In this document: one piece after another, positions 37,201-46,464 of the stretch | Numbering within the stretch: the stretch's first letter is position 1 | Layout of the letters: each line of letters starts with the position of its first letter | Assembly (NCBI GenBank): GCA_027625915.1 | Contig: JANTQA010000075.1 | Span: forward strand, 2,852,001-2,916,000 | DNA from: Anaeramoeba flamelloides | Lineage: Eukaryota > Metamonada > Anaeramoebidae | DNA: 64,000 nucleotides | Direction: 5' to 3' | The notes under the pieces: model-generated | The model's input: the letters and a program-made list of their open reading frames with translations, nothing else | Told to the model about the DNA's origin: nothing | Databases searched by the model: none | Translations under genes and position numbers: made by a program

Positions 37201-38276
37201 TTACAAATCTGAAAACTAACAATTATCAAACCAAAAAATTTCTTTTCCACCAAGATATTATTACGTGTATCCATTCTGATGGAAACTTTCTTGCAACCGG
37301 ATCTCGAGACACAACAGTTTGTATTTGGAAAATAAATTTCCCATCGAAATTACAAAAAAAGCAAAAAATGAAAAGATTAACTTTAAGAAAGAAAATGTCA
37401 AAAAAAGATCTTGAACTAAATTCCAAAAATTCTTCAAATCCAAATAAAAATAACAAGAGCCAGAACCAGAACCAGAATCGGAGCAAGAGCCAGAGCCAAA
37501 AAAAGAAAAAGAAAAAGGCAAAGAAGAAGAGCAAGAACAAAAATAAGAATTTACAATCTTCCAATTTGAATCATGGTATTAATGTGAATAGTAACATCGG
37601 CACAGGTAATAAGAATAATGGGAAAGGGAAAAATATTAATATAAATTTGATCAAAAATAATAACCCGATAATTTTCCCCACGTTGTCGTTAATTAGCATC
37701 TGCTATGGACACTACCATGGATTAACGTGCTTGGACATTTGTGTTGATTTAGACGCAGTTGCATCTGGATCAAAAGACGGATCCTTGTTAATACATACCA
37801 TAAAAAGAGGCACATTTACAAGAGTGCTATTTCCATTCCAAACTGATCAACTCAAATTACTAACTGAAAAGATGAAAAAAATAAAAAATGGTGATCAAAA
37901 ACTGAAAAGCCTTCTACAAGATTCTCCCGTTTTCTCATTAATCAAAATTACCAAAAATGCTGAAGTATTAGCTTGCTCAGAAAAAAAAATTTGGTTGTTT
38001 TCAATTAATGGTGAATTCATTAGAAGAATTTCCTTTTCTGAGAAAATTAATTCTTGGGCTTTCTCTTCTGACCAAAAATACTTAATTATCGTCGGAGAAA
38101 ATGGCCTGTTGCAAATACGCGAAGTCTTGGACCTTAAATTGATAAAAAAATTATCCATCTCTTCAAATGCAATAAAAACAGTCATAGTAACCAAAGACAA
38201 CACACATTTGTTGTTAGGTCTTGATTCCGGTCAATTGGTATTAGTAAAGTTGTTTGGTTCCACAGAAATCATTTAA
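20017..38276 (+). CDS. Giant BEACH protein (ConA-like, PH-BEACH, BEACH, WD40), neurobeachin/LRBA/LvsA type
   Basis: Exons are 20017-20383, 20496-25573, 28806-32693 and 36298-38276 (TAA), about 3,750 residues. Intron 1 (GTATTC...AG) is 112 bp; introns 2 and 3 are 3,232 and 3,604 bp. A ConA-like lectin domain lies at about 24700-25290 (FEFDGKTSYISLP). The PH-BEACH begins near 31960. The BEACH domain starts near 32330 (IMKLNTIAGRSYCDISQYPI), crosses intron 3 and ends with LHEWIDLIFGYKQ and FGQCPSQLF-like boxes. C-terminal WD40 repeats include CGYFDSAYRF and LATGSRDTTVCIW. This order is that of the neurobeachin/LRBA/LvsA class, large cytosolic scaffolds in membrane traffic; LvsA is known for contractile vacuole and cytokinesis roles. 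Around 23490-23570 the frame must shift: a 44 or 50 nt intron ending at 23542, or a sequence indel in Asn codons, would both fit. The start is the first ATG, at 20017. Confidence 0.85.
22541..22613 (+). repeat. AAT triplet run coding polyasparagine
   Basis: About 24 uninterrupted AAT codons inside the BEACH gene. Asn runs also occur at 24190-24234 and 30440-30530. Such loops are common in AT-rich amoebae. Confidence 0.9.
25158..25213 (+). repeat. AAC triplet run coding polyasparagine
   Basis: About 18 uninterrupted AAC codons inside the ConA-like domain of the BEACH protein. It uses a different codon from the AAT runs elsewhere in the gene, so it expanded separately. Confidence 0.9.
25879..27091. 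mobile_element. Q element copy 1 (MITE-like, in BEACH intron 2)
   Basis: Terminal inverted repeats: left TTTAAGGAAGTAAGTACG at 25879, and the complement at 27076-27091. A second shared block near the ends contains GAGTGCCACC (25951; complement near 27050). The core has no convincing frame. Parts recur in opposite orientation at about 54330-54650. Confidence 0.65.
27240..28553 (-). mobile_element. LINE-2: 5'-truncated copy in BEACH intron 2
   Basis: On the minus strand it begins in the RT box FVDDLIF (about 28550). It continues through WINKKVTKFLKINPHSPRII (which matches LINE-1 WINKKIT) and a zinc-finger region, and ends near 27240. Identity to LINE-1 is moderate and stops break it, so it is old. 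Two hairpins stand inside it at 27666-27820. It is antisense to the host gene. Confidence 0.75.
27666..27820. repeat. Paired type-2 and type-1 hairpins inside LINE-2
   Basis: The type-2 hairpin at 27666-27740 has the same arms as that at 4968. The type-1 hairpin at 27747-27820 has arms around AGCTTTTCCA and its complement. They occupy the LINE position between the block ending AACAAACAG and the block starting ACAAAAAATAT, exactly where LINE-1 has its single hairpin. Confidence 0.8.
33365..35970. mobile_element. Long inverted-repeat element in BEACH intron 3
   Basis: The left arm (33365-33785, about 420 bp) is repeated in reverse complement at 35545-35970. Matching runs include TCAATATGAGATATATTACT and CCAGAACGGTTATATCAAAA. 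The 1.76 kb core holds an X repeat (minus orientation) and a small hairpin at 35236-35385. No transposase frame is seen, so it is non-autonomous or decayed. Confidence 0.8.
33838..35440 (-). repeat. X repeat copy 2 (long form), core of the inverted repeat
   Basis: In reverse complement this follows 60839-61380, with blocks at 35388-35440, 34440-34670 and 33838-34190, plus segments the 61 kb copy lacks. The pattern suggests the 61 kb copy is an internally deleted version. Confidence 0.65.
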
Positions 38277-39524
38277 TAAGGCTTTGATTTGTTATCTGTT
38301 TTTCTTTTTTGTTTTTTTGTTTTTGAAAGAAGTAATATTAGTAAAATAAAACCATTTAAATTATTTTATTTTATAAATTTTTAGTGTCCCATAAAAACAA
38401 AAAATGGAGATATTAAAAATATTAAGATTGGGGCTTTCAATTTTATTCGAAATACTCTTCAAGTTTGAAAAAGTTAAAAAATTTTTTATAAAAAATGTGA
38501 CATACATTAAATCTAATTGTTCTCAAAGTTTATAATGGTATTTTTTTTTTTTTGTTGTAATTTAAGGGGGGGGGGGGGGGTATTCCTCTTATTTTCCGTT
38601 ATGTTTTTTTTTTAATTTGAAAGAATCTTTAAAATCAAAGAATTTTCTCTATTCTTTTGAATGTTGGAAAAGCGTCACTGACTTTATTTGAATTTTTGAA
38701 ATTCAGAGAAAATTGATGGAATTTTCTAATTATTTTTCAAATTTTCAAAAGTGATTTTAGCTTGTCTTGATGTTTTTTTTTTAATTCATGTTTTATAGTT
38801 GTGTTGAAAATCCCTAACAAGATTTTGAATGGTGAATATAAGGAAAATTGTTGTCTAATTCCAAAAAATTTAAAATCAAATCATTTTTATAAATAACCAA
38901 TTTTTTTATGAACCTATTAATGAACCTCTCTAGAGGTTAGAAAAGTAAGGATGTCTATAGAATACTCAAGTAATTTAAATGAGAGTCTGAGTAGATCTAC
39001 TTTTTTTGAAAAACAATTGGGTTTTATAGAGGTTTACAATGAGTTTGGAAAATGAAAATTTTTTAATTCTTGTTTTTTGATTAGTTGAATGGTTTTTATG
39101 AACAAATGTAATTTCATTAATCGTCATACTAATAAGTGGGCAAGTTATAATTTAAAAAGTTTGGATTCTTTGTTTAAATGGATTTGATTGTCAAATTTAC
39201 GTAATTACATCAAATATCCTAATATTAATAATTAAGAAAATCTTGTTAGGTATTTTAATCAAGTCATTTTTATTTTGATCACTAATATACTTGAAAACCT
39301 CATTTACCGAAACTTTTAAACTACACCCAAGAAGACATTTATCCCATTAATTTTTACTTTCAGTCAATTTTTCTTTCAAAAGTAATAATATCCCAATGAA
39401 ATTTATTAATTTCGCAATAAATCAATACCACTCTTAATTATTACTTTGTGGTAAGTTATATTTCAAAAAGAATTTCATAAAAAAACAAAAAAAACTCGAA
39501 ATAATCATAATTTTTATAAAAATT
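38277..39524. other. Spacer with poly-G tract, hairpin half and U repeat
   Basis: No gene is seen downstream of BEACH. A run of 15 G lies at 38566-38580. At 38590-38680 there are arms like the type-1 and type-2 hairpins (CTATTCTTTTGAATGTTGGA). A U repeat follows. Confidence 0.5.
38890..39250 (+). repeat. U repeat copy 2
   Basis: Matches 12470-12850, including GAGTAGATCTACTTTTTTTG and AATCGTCATACTAATAAGTG. Family of unknown class with a third copy at 42440. Confidence 0.6.
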
Positions 39525-39665
39525 ATGTATTTTAATTTTTGGATAAACAATCGTATGGACGACGCAGCCAAAAAAGGGTATTCATTTAAAGTGTATCAGA
39601 AGAATTCATTTGGAATTACTCCTCATAAGCAAAAATTTTGGAATAACGTTTGGATGGAGAATTGA
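39525..39665 (+). CDS. Possible 46-residue small protein
   Basis: ATG at 39525 to TGA at 39663-39665. The peptide contains MDDAAKKGYSFKVYQKNSFG and then PHKQKFWNNVW, with codons richer in G and C than the flanks, which suggests real coding. An A-rich leader precedes the ATG, as is usual upstream of starts here. It could be a complete small protein or the last exon of a longer gene. I do not recognise the family. It faces the next gene tail to tail. Confidence 0.4.
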   Translation: MYFNFWINNRMDDAAKKGYSFKVYQKNSFGITPHKQKFWNNVWMEN

Positions 39666-39970
39666 AAATATCAAAAAACAGTTAAATATTAAGAACATTT
39701 AACTAAATTTATTTTTGAAAAAATAAAGTATTAATAGAAAAAAAAAAAAAAATAATAATAATAAAAAAGAGCCTTAATATTGAAGATCTCATATAAATAG
39801 TAGATCGAAGGTTAATAATAAGAATAAATAGTTCTAGAAAAATCATATATTTCACGAAAATAACTAATTTATTTTTTTTTTTTATTTTTTGGAAAAAAAT
39901 GTTTTAAATTTATATAATCTTTTTTGCTTTAATATTTTTGAGAAGTTTAATATGTATAGAAATGATTATA

Positions 39971-41152
39971 TTAGTTATTTTCAAAAATTTCGTTGATTGT
40001 TTTGGTTGGTCTTTTTGTTCTTCTTGGACCTTTTATCCGTTTTTTTATAGTTATGCCAGTATTTCTTAACCTGAAATTTGTGTTGACAACATTTGGTCTG
40101 TTATTTTGATTGTGATTTGGATTAAAATGATCACTAGTAAGCCTTAAACCATTTTGTAATTCTAAGATTGTATTGTTGATTCTAGTGTTACCCTCTCTAT
40201 TATTAATAGGGTTGTTTGTTTTACTTGGTTTTGGTTCATTTACTATATTGTTATTTGGTCTATTATTAATGGGCTTTTTGGGTTCGTAATTTGAATTATA
40301 ATTCTTTGAAACTGACTTGATCATTTCGGTTAAAGATTTTTTGTCTTTTTCTAAAGAAAAAAGTTTGGATTTTAAATGATTTTTGATCACCTTCACCTTT
40401 TTCTTTTTTGAATCAACATCCTTTATTGATTGTTTTTTTTTCTTTTGTGATTCCTCTAAGTTTTTTTTTTTGAGTTCAAATTGTTGCATATTTGTTTGTA
40501 TTTGAACCAACAAAAATTTAACTTGAAGATAACTGAGCACATATAATTGAATCTGGTTTTGATCATTGTCTGTACTAAAAATTTTTTTGGTTTCCATCTT
40601 TCTTTTGGTTTTCTTGAGTTGTGATAATGCTTCAAGATCTTCCTTTTTTTCCCGAACGAGGTCCCCAAGTGTTTTGTTTATTTGCTTCAAGTTCTTGATC
40701 TTTTTTTGAGTCTTTTTTGTTGCATTTTGAGTTTTTTTTTTCATTTCAGAAATTTGTGCTTCAAGTCTTTCTATTCGGTTTACTCTATCTTTATTTTTAG
40801 ATTTTTTTTTTTCTTGCTTTTTGTTTGTGTTTGTCCTTATGTTTGTGTTTGTCCTTGTGTTTGTGTTTGTCCTTATGTTTGTGTTTGTCCTTATGTTTTT
40901 GTGTTTGTCCTTATGTTTGTGTTTGTCCTTATGTTTGTGTTTGTCCTTGTGTTTGTGTTTGTCATTGTGCTTGTTTTTTTTGCTGTGTTTGTGCTTATGC
41001 TTCGATTTTTGTTTTTTCTTTTGTTTGTCTTTTTTCTTGTTTTTTGATTTTCTTTGTTTTTTTTCTTCAGATGATCCGCTTTGTTCAAGGTAGTTTTGGT
41101 CTTCCTGGGAACTGGCTTCGCTTTGACTTGTTTCAGAAGTTGATGAACTCAT
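39971..41152 (-). CDS. Lys/His/Asp-repeat coiled-coil protein, function unknown
   Basis: A single open frame of 393 residues from ATG at 41152 to the stop at 39971. The N-terminus is Ser/Glu-rich. Next comes a basic region with tandem hexapeptides of the DKHKHK type, then RTNTNI-type hexapeptides made from the same DNA repeat in another frame. A long Lys/Glu coiled coil follows (roughly residues 120-290). The end is Asn-rich, then strongly basic (KRIKGPRRTKRPTK). Charge and repeats suggest a nuclear or nucleic-acid-binding protein, but no domain is recognised and this is inference. No introns are needed. Confidence 0.65.
   Translation of the reverse strand: MSSSTSETSQSEASSQEDQNYLEQSGSSEEKKQRKSKNKKKDKQKKKQKSKHKHKHSKKNKHNDKHKHKDKHKHKDKHKHKDKHKNIRTNTNIRTNTNTRTNTNIRTNTNKKQEKKKSKNKDRVNRIERLEAQISEMKKKTQNATKKTQKKIKNLKQINKTLGDLVREKKEDLEALSQLKKTKRKMETKKIFSTDNDQNQIQLYVLSYLQVKFLLVQIQTNMQQFELKKKNLEESQKKKKQSIKDVDSKKKKVKVIKNHLKSKLFSLEKDKKSLTEMIKSVSKNYNSNYEPKKPINNRPNNNIVNEPKPSKTNNPINNREGNTRINNTILELQNGLRLTSDHFNPNHNQNNRPNVVNTNFRLRNTGITIKKRIKGPRRTKRPTKTINEIFENN
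40825..40970 (-). repeat. 18-bp tandem array inside the coiled-coil gene
   Basis: About eight copies of an 18-base unit (on the plus strand GTTTGTGTTTGTCCTTAT with variants). One unit is slightly longer and changes which frame is translated, so the protein passes from DKHKHK to RTNTNI repeats without a stop. Confidence 0.8.
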
Positions 41153-41449
41153 AATTAAAGTTTTAAAATTCAAATTATAATAAGATGAAAAAAAATAATT
41201 CGATGTTTTGTAAAATTCCCAAGAAAAATACTAAATATTATTTCTTTCGTATGATAAAAGAATTTTGAAACAAAGAGTTTGTTGTTCAGTGATTACAAAA
41301 TTAATGATTTTTTATTTTCTTTCGTCGTTATTTGAAAATTATGAATTCATTTTAAATCCAACATATTTGGAAAACAATTGATTGTTTTCTTTCGGTTAAA
41401 ATTGATTATTGATCACATTTATTTAATATTAAGGTTGCCATTGTAAAAA

Positions 41450-44055
41450 TGAATTTATTGCCATTGTGATTAAAAATTGTGTAATTAAAAAAAATTAAGA
41501 TATTCAAAATTTATGTTAGTTTTTTTAATGTAAAAACATTCCAAAATGAATTTTGATCAAGGTACAATTTTATGAACAAAAACTGACATATAAAAAAAAC
41601 CAAAGCCACTCTCGACGATAATTTTCAAAAAAAAATTATTCCTTGCATTTTGGCTTTTTAGAATTTCTTTTAAACACTCAAAAAACAAAAATTAACTTTT
41701 AATTGTAAACTATCGGAAAAATAATAGAACTATTTATGGACAAATACTCAAATCTACTCTTTGTTTTAAAACCCACCTGACTTCAATAAATATTTTTTTT
41801 CAACTTATTTATTGTTTGTTAAATAATTCGTGTTTAGTTTTTAAGTGTTGTTTTGAAAAATGTCCAATAGTGCTCTTTGTTTTTAATTGTTAATAATGAT
41901 ATTAAAAATTTTCAAGAATGTGTATTTATGTTTCAAAAAGAAATCTTGTTTGATTTGTAAAATTTTACATTCGTCAAGATATAATCAAAAATTTTGTTTT
42001 AAAAAGATCCATCAAAATAATTTTATATTTTAATTGAGTGAAAAACCCAAAGATCTTCCTTAGCCAATGAAAATTGATATTTTAGAGAACTAATTTGCTC
42101 TTGTTATTACATAAAATTTATTTTTAATCATTTGGCCAGAGCAATGCTCTTTCAGAATTTTAATTGTTTTTTGAGTTTTGTTCTAATCTCAGCTAATTAA
42201 CTTTTTCAATTCTGTAGTATTGTTTCATCCAAGATTCTTGGTTTGCCAATATATATATCACAAAAAAGAACCAGTAAATTAAATAAAAGTTCAACAATTA
42301 CAAGAGATGATTTTAAGTCTAATTGCAAAGGTAAAAAATGAAAATAAAGTGAAATTGTTAAATCACTGTTAAGAGAGAAATGTTGGAAACAGAAAAATGG
42401 TTGGACACCATTTTTAATTGGTAACATTAGTAAAATTGATATTCAAATCCTATTGATAACTAGGTGAATTTTATATAAATTCATGTTTAAATGTGTTAGA
42501 AGTTCATTAATTTGTAGCGTGTGTAGAATACTTATTTGAATAGTTGGTAACTTAAGTAGATCATGCTATTCTAAGAAAAATCCAAGTTTTTGTAAAGTTT
42601 ACTATTAATTTTGAAAATGGTAATTTTTAAACTTGCTTTAGATTATCAGAGATAAGGTTTTGAAAAAGTAGAATTACATTAATCGTTATTCTATTAAGTA
42701 GAATTTTGTTATTTTCTTTTGTTATTTCACAAACGAATGAAATTAAAAATCATTTTCAGTAATGTTCAAAATTAAAATTGATGTCCAACTATTTTTCTCT
42801 CAACAGGATTTTTCTCTCAACAGTCATATCTTTTTCAAAAAACTTGAAAATTTTGGAAACCATTTTTACACATTTAGAGGGATAAAACAGTTTTTCAGAA
42901 AAATCTTGGTCTTTTTTTTTTTTTTTTTTCCAATCAAATTTGTAGATTTTGGTGACAATCTTGTTTAAATTTGATTGGGTTAGTTCTTAAATATGATGGC
43001 TCAAGTTGGAAGATTATGGAACAATGTGCTGGTCAAATGTACTATTGTATATACAATAGTACATTTAAAAAGTACAGTTTTAATTGACAGTATTTTTCAG
43101 GAATAAATGAATAAATTTCAAAAACAACAATTAAAAACAAAAAAACAATATTTTGAAAAAAAAAACCCAACAATTATATACAAAAACAACATAATTAATT
43201 TTCAAAAAAACAAATTAAAAACCAAACACGAATTATTTAACAAACAGTATAACTGTTAATTGCAAAATAAAAATATCAAAATTTTCTTTCGACTTTCCAA
43301 AAAAACAACATCCTTTAGAATTATAACAAGCCATCAAAGTTCTCAATTCTAAAAAGGTATTCGAATAATTTAAGCTTCTTTTCAGTATAAAAAATTTAAA
43401 ATTTTATAAGATCTTTTTAAACTCGTTTTTGGGAAAGCTCAATGAAAATTTTGTTCCATTTATTTTTCAACAAATAGTTATTCAATAAGATATTTATCAT
43501 CGTTAGATAACATTATTTTATCAAGGTTAATCTTAAATATCCTCTTTAACCAAATTAAATCAAAAAATCTTCAGAAAAAGATATTTTTTCAAAAAGAAAT
43601 TGATTTCCACTAACGATTTTCAATCAAAACTTCAAAATACCCAAATTTTAAGATTTTAGAATTCATTTAAACTCTCAAAATCCAATAAAAAAACCTTAAT
43701 TTAAAACTTTTTTTTCATTTTTGGTCTTTTCCAAACAATCACTAACTTGATCTTGTAATGTAATCTAATAAAAAAAAAATTAACAGTACTAGTAAAGAGT
43801 GCAATTAAAATATAATTTTTGTATTTTTAGAGCCTTCCAAAGTAATGACAAAGGACCCAAATACAATGAAATAATATTGCTTCTGAAAATTATAAATGAT
43901 AAGGACTTTGATTTTTTTTTTAAATGTAATATTTTGTTCCTAAAATGATACTTTGATCAAAAATCATTATGTAAATTTTTATATTAAAAAAACTTACATA
44001 AATTTTTACTAAATTAATTTTTTTTTAATGACTCAATTGTTTTTCACAATGATAA
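41450..44055. mobile_element. W element copy 2, split by other insertions
   Basis: The left arm at 41450-41725 and the right part at 43486-44055 both match the complete W element at 58182-59049, including ends with CATTGTGA. Between them 1.76 kb of other repeats (41726-43485) has entered: a U repeat, an inverted repeat (41805-41850 with 43208-43255) and a 32-bp palindrome. No coding sequence is recognised. Confidence 0.65.
42440..42720 (+). repeat. U repeat copy 3
   Basis: Matches the other U copies around TAGAATACTTATTTGAATAG and ACATTAATCGTTATTCT. It lies inside the insert that splits W copy 2. Confidence 0.5.
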
Positions 44056-44829
44056 ATAAAATTATCAACAGAACAGTTTTTATATTTCAGTATGATGATC
44101 ATTTAAGAAGAGAATTAAAATATGAGTGTCAAAATTAGGAGGAAAACTAAATTTAAGTTTACTTGAAAAGCTCGTTTTGGTATGGTTTACCAATGAAGAG
44201 AATTCAAATAAATCTTCTGATATTAAAAGTGGTTTGTCACGGCCTAGAAAATAAATATTTCAAATAGAACCCATTATTTTATTTTCTTCAAGTTTGAATT
44301 TACCCTCTTATTCTCTATTTATATGTATACGAAAGTACAAATCGATTTTGAAGATAAAATTATCTTGATATTGTAAAATTTAAATTTGGAATGAAATTTT
44401 TTAAAAATTTCTAGTAATTCTTCTTGAATTTTGAAATTATTTGTTTTTTTTCTTATATATTTTATCTAAAAAAGACGTTCTATTTTTTCGATACAACTTT
44501 CACAGATAATCTTTTTATTTTGAGAATTTCATTTTAATAAGAGAACTTTTTGAAACATATATTGTATTTTATTTTGTATTTATTGTCAGTTGATTTGATC
44601 ATATAATCTATAAAGTCTCATTAAAAAAAAGAAGAACCACTTTTAAATGTCAATTAATAATTAACAACGTTTGTATTCTTTTGTAAATATAAGTAAATAA
44701 AATGTTTTAAGGATGGAATTAATAAATTAATTCTTCAATTACATTAAAAAAATATCCATTCAGAATGGTTTTTAACTTATGAAACTTTATCTAAAGATTA
44801 AAATATTTTTTTTGACAAAATGAGTTTTT
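44056..44829. other. Spacer, nothing recognised
   Basis: AT-rich sequence between the W and Y repeats with no coding-like frame. Confidence 0.4.
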
Positions 44830-45355
44830 ATTTTATCTCTTGGATGAATCTTCTTTATATTCGGAAGAAGAGTTACAAAGAGGAAAAGCCAAGTTGTTTT
44901 AATAATACGGTGACACTGAAACACGAAAGTATGAGTAACTTAAAAAAATAAAATAAAAAACCAAAAGCTAAAAATGACAAAAGATTTTTAGCAAATAAGA
45001 TTAAAAAAAAAAAGAAGAAATTTTAACAAATAACTACGATAGCCAAATTAAGATTCGTGATCCATTATCAAATTATTGAATTAACCAAAACTATCATGAC
45101 TGTGATTTTGGGTGTTTTTAATTAAAGACAGCATGGCTTTTTTTTGCTTTTATAGATTTTTTACCAATTTCTTCATATTAACACTTTTTGTATTTCTGTT
45201 TTCTTTTTTTTTTTCCAATTTTCTTTTCAATTTATTGTTTTTACTTTTTAAATATCAGAAAAATTTGGGTATTTTTTTACCTTGGAAAATCATGTTATAT
45301 ATATGATTTTACACTTAAATTATCCATTGAGGAAATTTAAGTAAAAGGACATCTA
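44830..45355 (+). repeat. Y repeat copy 1
   Basis: Starts near GGATGAATCTTCTTTATATT and runs to a conserved end block around AAATTTAAGTAAAAGGACAT. Two further copies lie at 48730-49440 and 55620-56740. Its class is unknown; no coding frame or clear terminal inverted repeats were seen. Confidence 0.65.
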
Positions 45356-45478
45356 ACCTGTAATGAACACTTCTACCATCTTTAAAATAAAATAAAAAAT
45401 GTGAATTTTTATTAATAATTTTCTTTGAAAAAATTTTGATAAATATATTTTGTAAATTATATAAACTGTCCAGATTTA

Positions 45479-45481
<3 letters not shown>

Positions 45482-45517
<36 letters not shown>
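45482..45517. repeat. TA microsatellite
   Basis: About 18 AT dinucleotides in a row. Shorter tracts lie at 10878-10909 and 17145-17163. Confidence 0.95.
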
Positions 45518-45518
<1 letters not shown>

Positions 45519-46464
45519 TAATTTGAATTACTAATTTATTAAGAGAACCACGAATAAAGTGAATTTTTTAACAATTTAAAATTATAATAATAAATTGTTT
45601 GGAAAAACTTTATAAAATCAACATCATCGTTACAAGGTTTTTTTTCTATTTATTGGGAATTTCAAAGGGATTCCCAAAAAAAAAAAAAAAAAACTCAAAT
45701 TTTGAAAGTTGTGATTATATGTTACTCATTTCCAAAGTATCTTTATATTTAATTTTACTTTATTCATATAAATTAAAAAATAAAAAACATAATGATGAGT
45801 TCTCTCAACTTTCTATTTTGATAAAAAAAAATATTAGAATTAATAAAAAACAATGTTACTATACAAAACTATATTATGATCCACAATTGTTATCAAAATC
45901 TAAAATAGAGTTTCTGGAAATTCAAGAGAGTATTCATTAAATAAAATTGAATTATTGCACCTTTTTTTTAAAAAAAAGAAAAAAAAAATATTGTCTTTAT
46001 CATTTGTCAATGATACAATAGTTACTCTTAACAGAAAACAAAATTACTCAAATTTCCAATTAAAAATGATAAATAAATTTTTAGAAATCAAAAAGAAAAA
46101 AAAACAAAAATATAAAAAATATTATTTTTAATGTTGACAAATTTTTAAAAAAAACTTAAAAAAAAAAAATCAGCAAGGTTGATGTAGAACAAATAAAATA
46201 TCAAATTTTGAAATATTAATAAAAAAAAAATAAATAAATATTCCACATAAAACCAAAGAGGGTTGAGGGATAATAAGCATATAGAATGAATTCATTCAAT
46301 TTAATTGATTTTTTTTTTTTTTTTTTGTAATTATTAATAATTATAAATCCTTAATTATTCCATTTTGATTTTTTCTTTTTAATTATTTAGACTTTTTTTC
46401 TACAATAAATTGAAAATGAGAAACAAATGAACACTCATTCCAATTTTGAATTTCAATTTCAATC
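45518..46464. other. Spacer downstream of the 7TM-RGS gene
   Basis: It contains an open frame at 45599-45940, which I do not accept as a gene, and many A runs. Nothing else is recognised. Confidence 0.4.

Noticed and set aside
40682-41154. Plus-strand Cys/Leu/Phe-rich frames
   Set aside because: They are antisense readings of the 18-bp array and Lys-rich coding sequence of the coiled-coil gene.
45599-45940. Open frame of 113 codons on the plus strand
   Set aside because: It has no ATG at the start, contains a long A run inside, matches no family and has the base composition of spacer.
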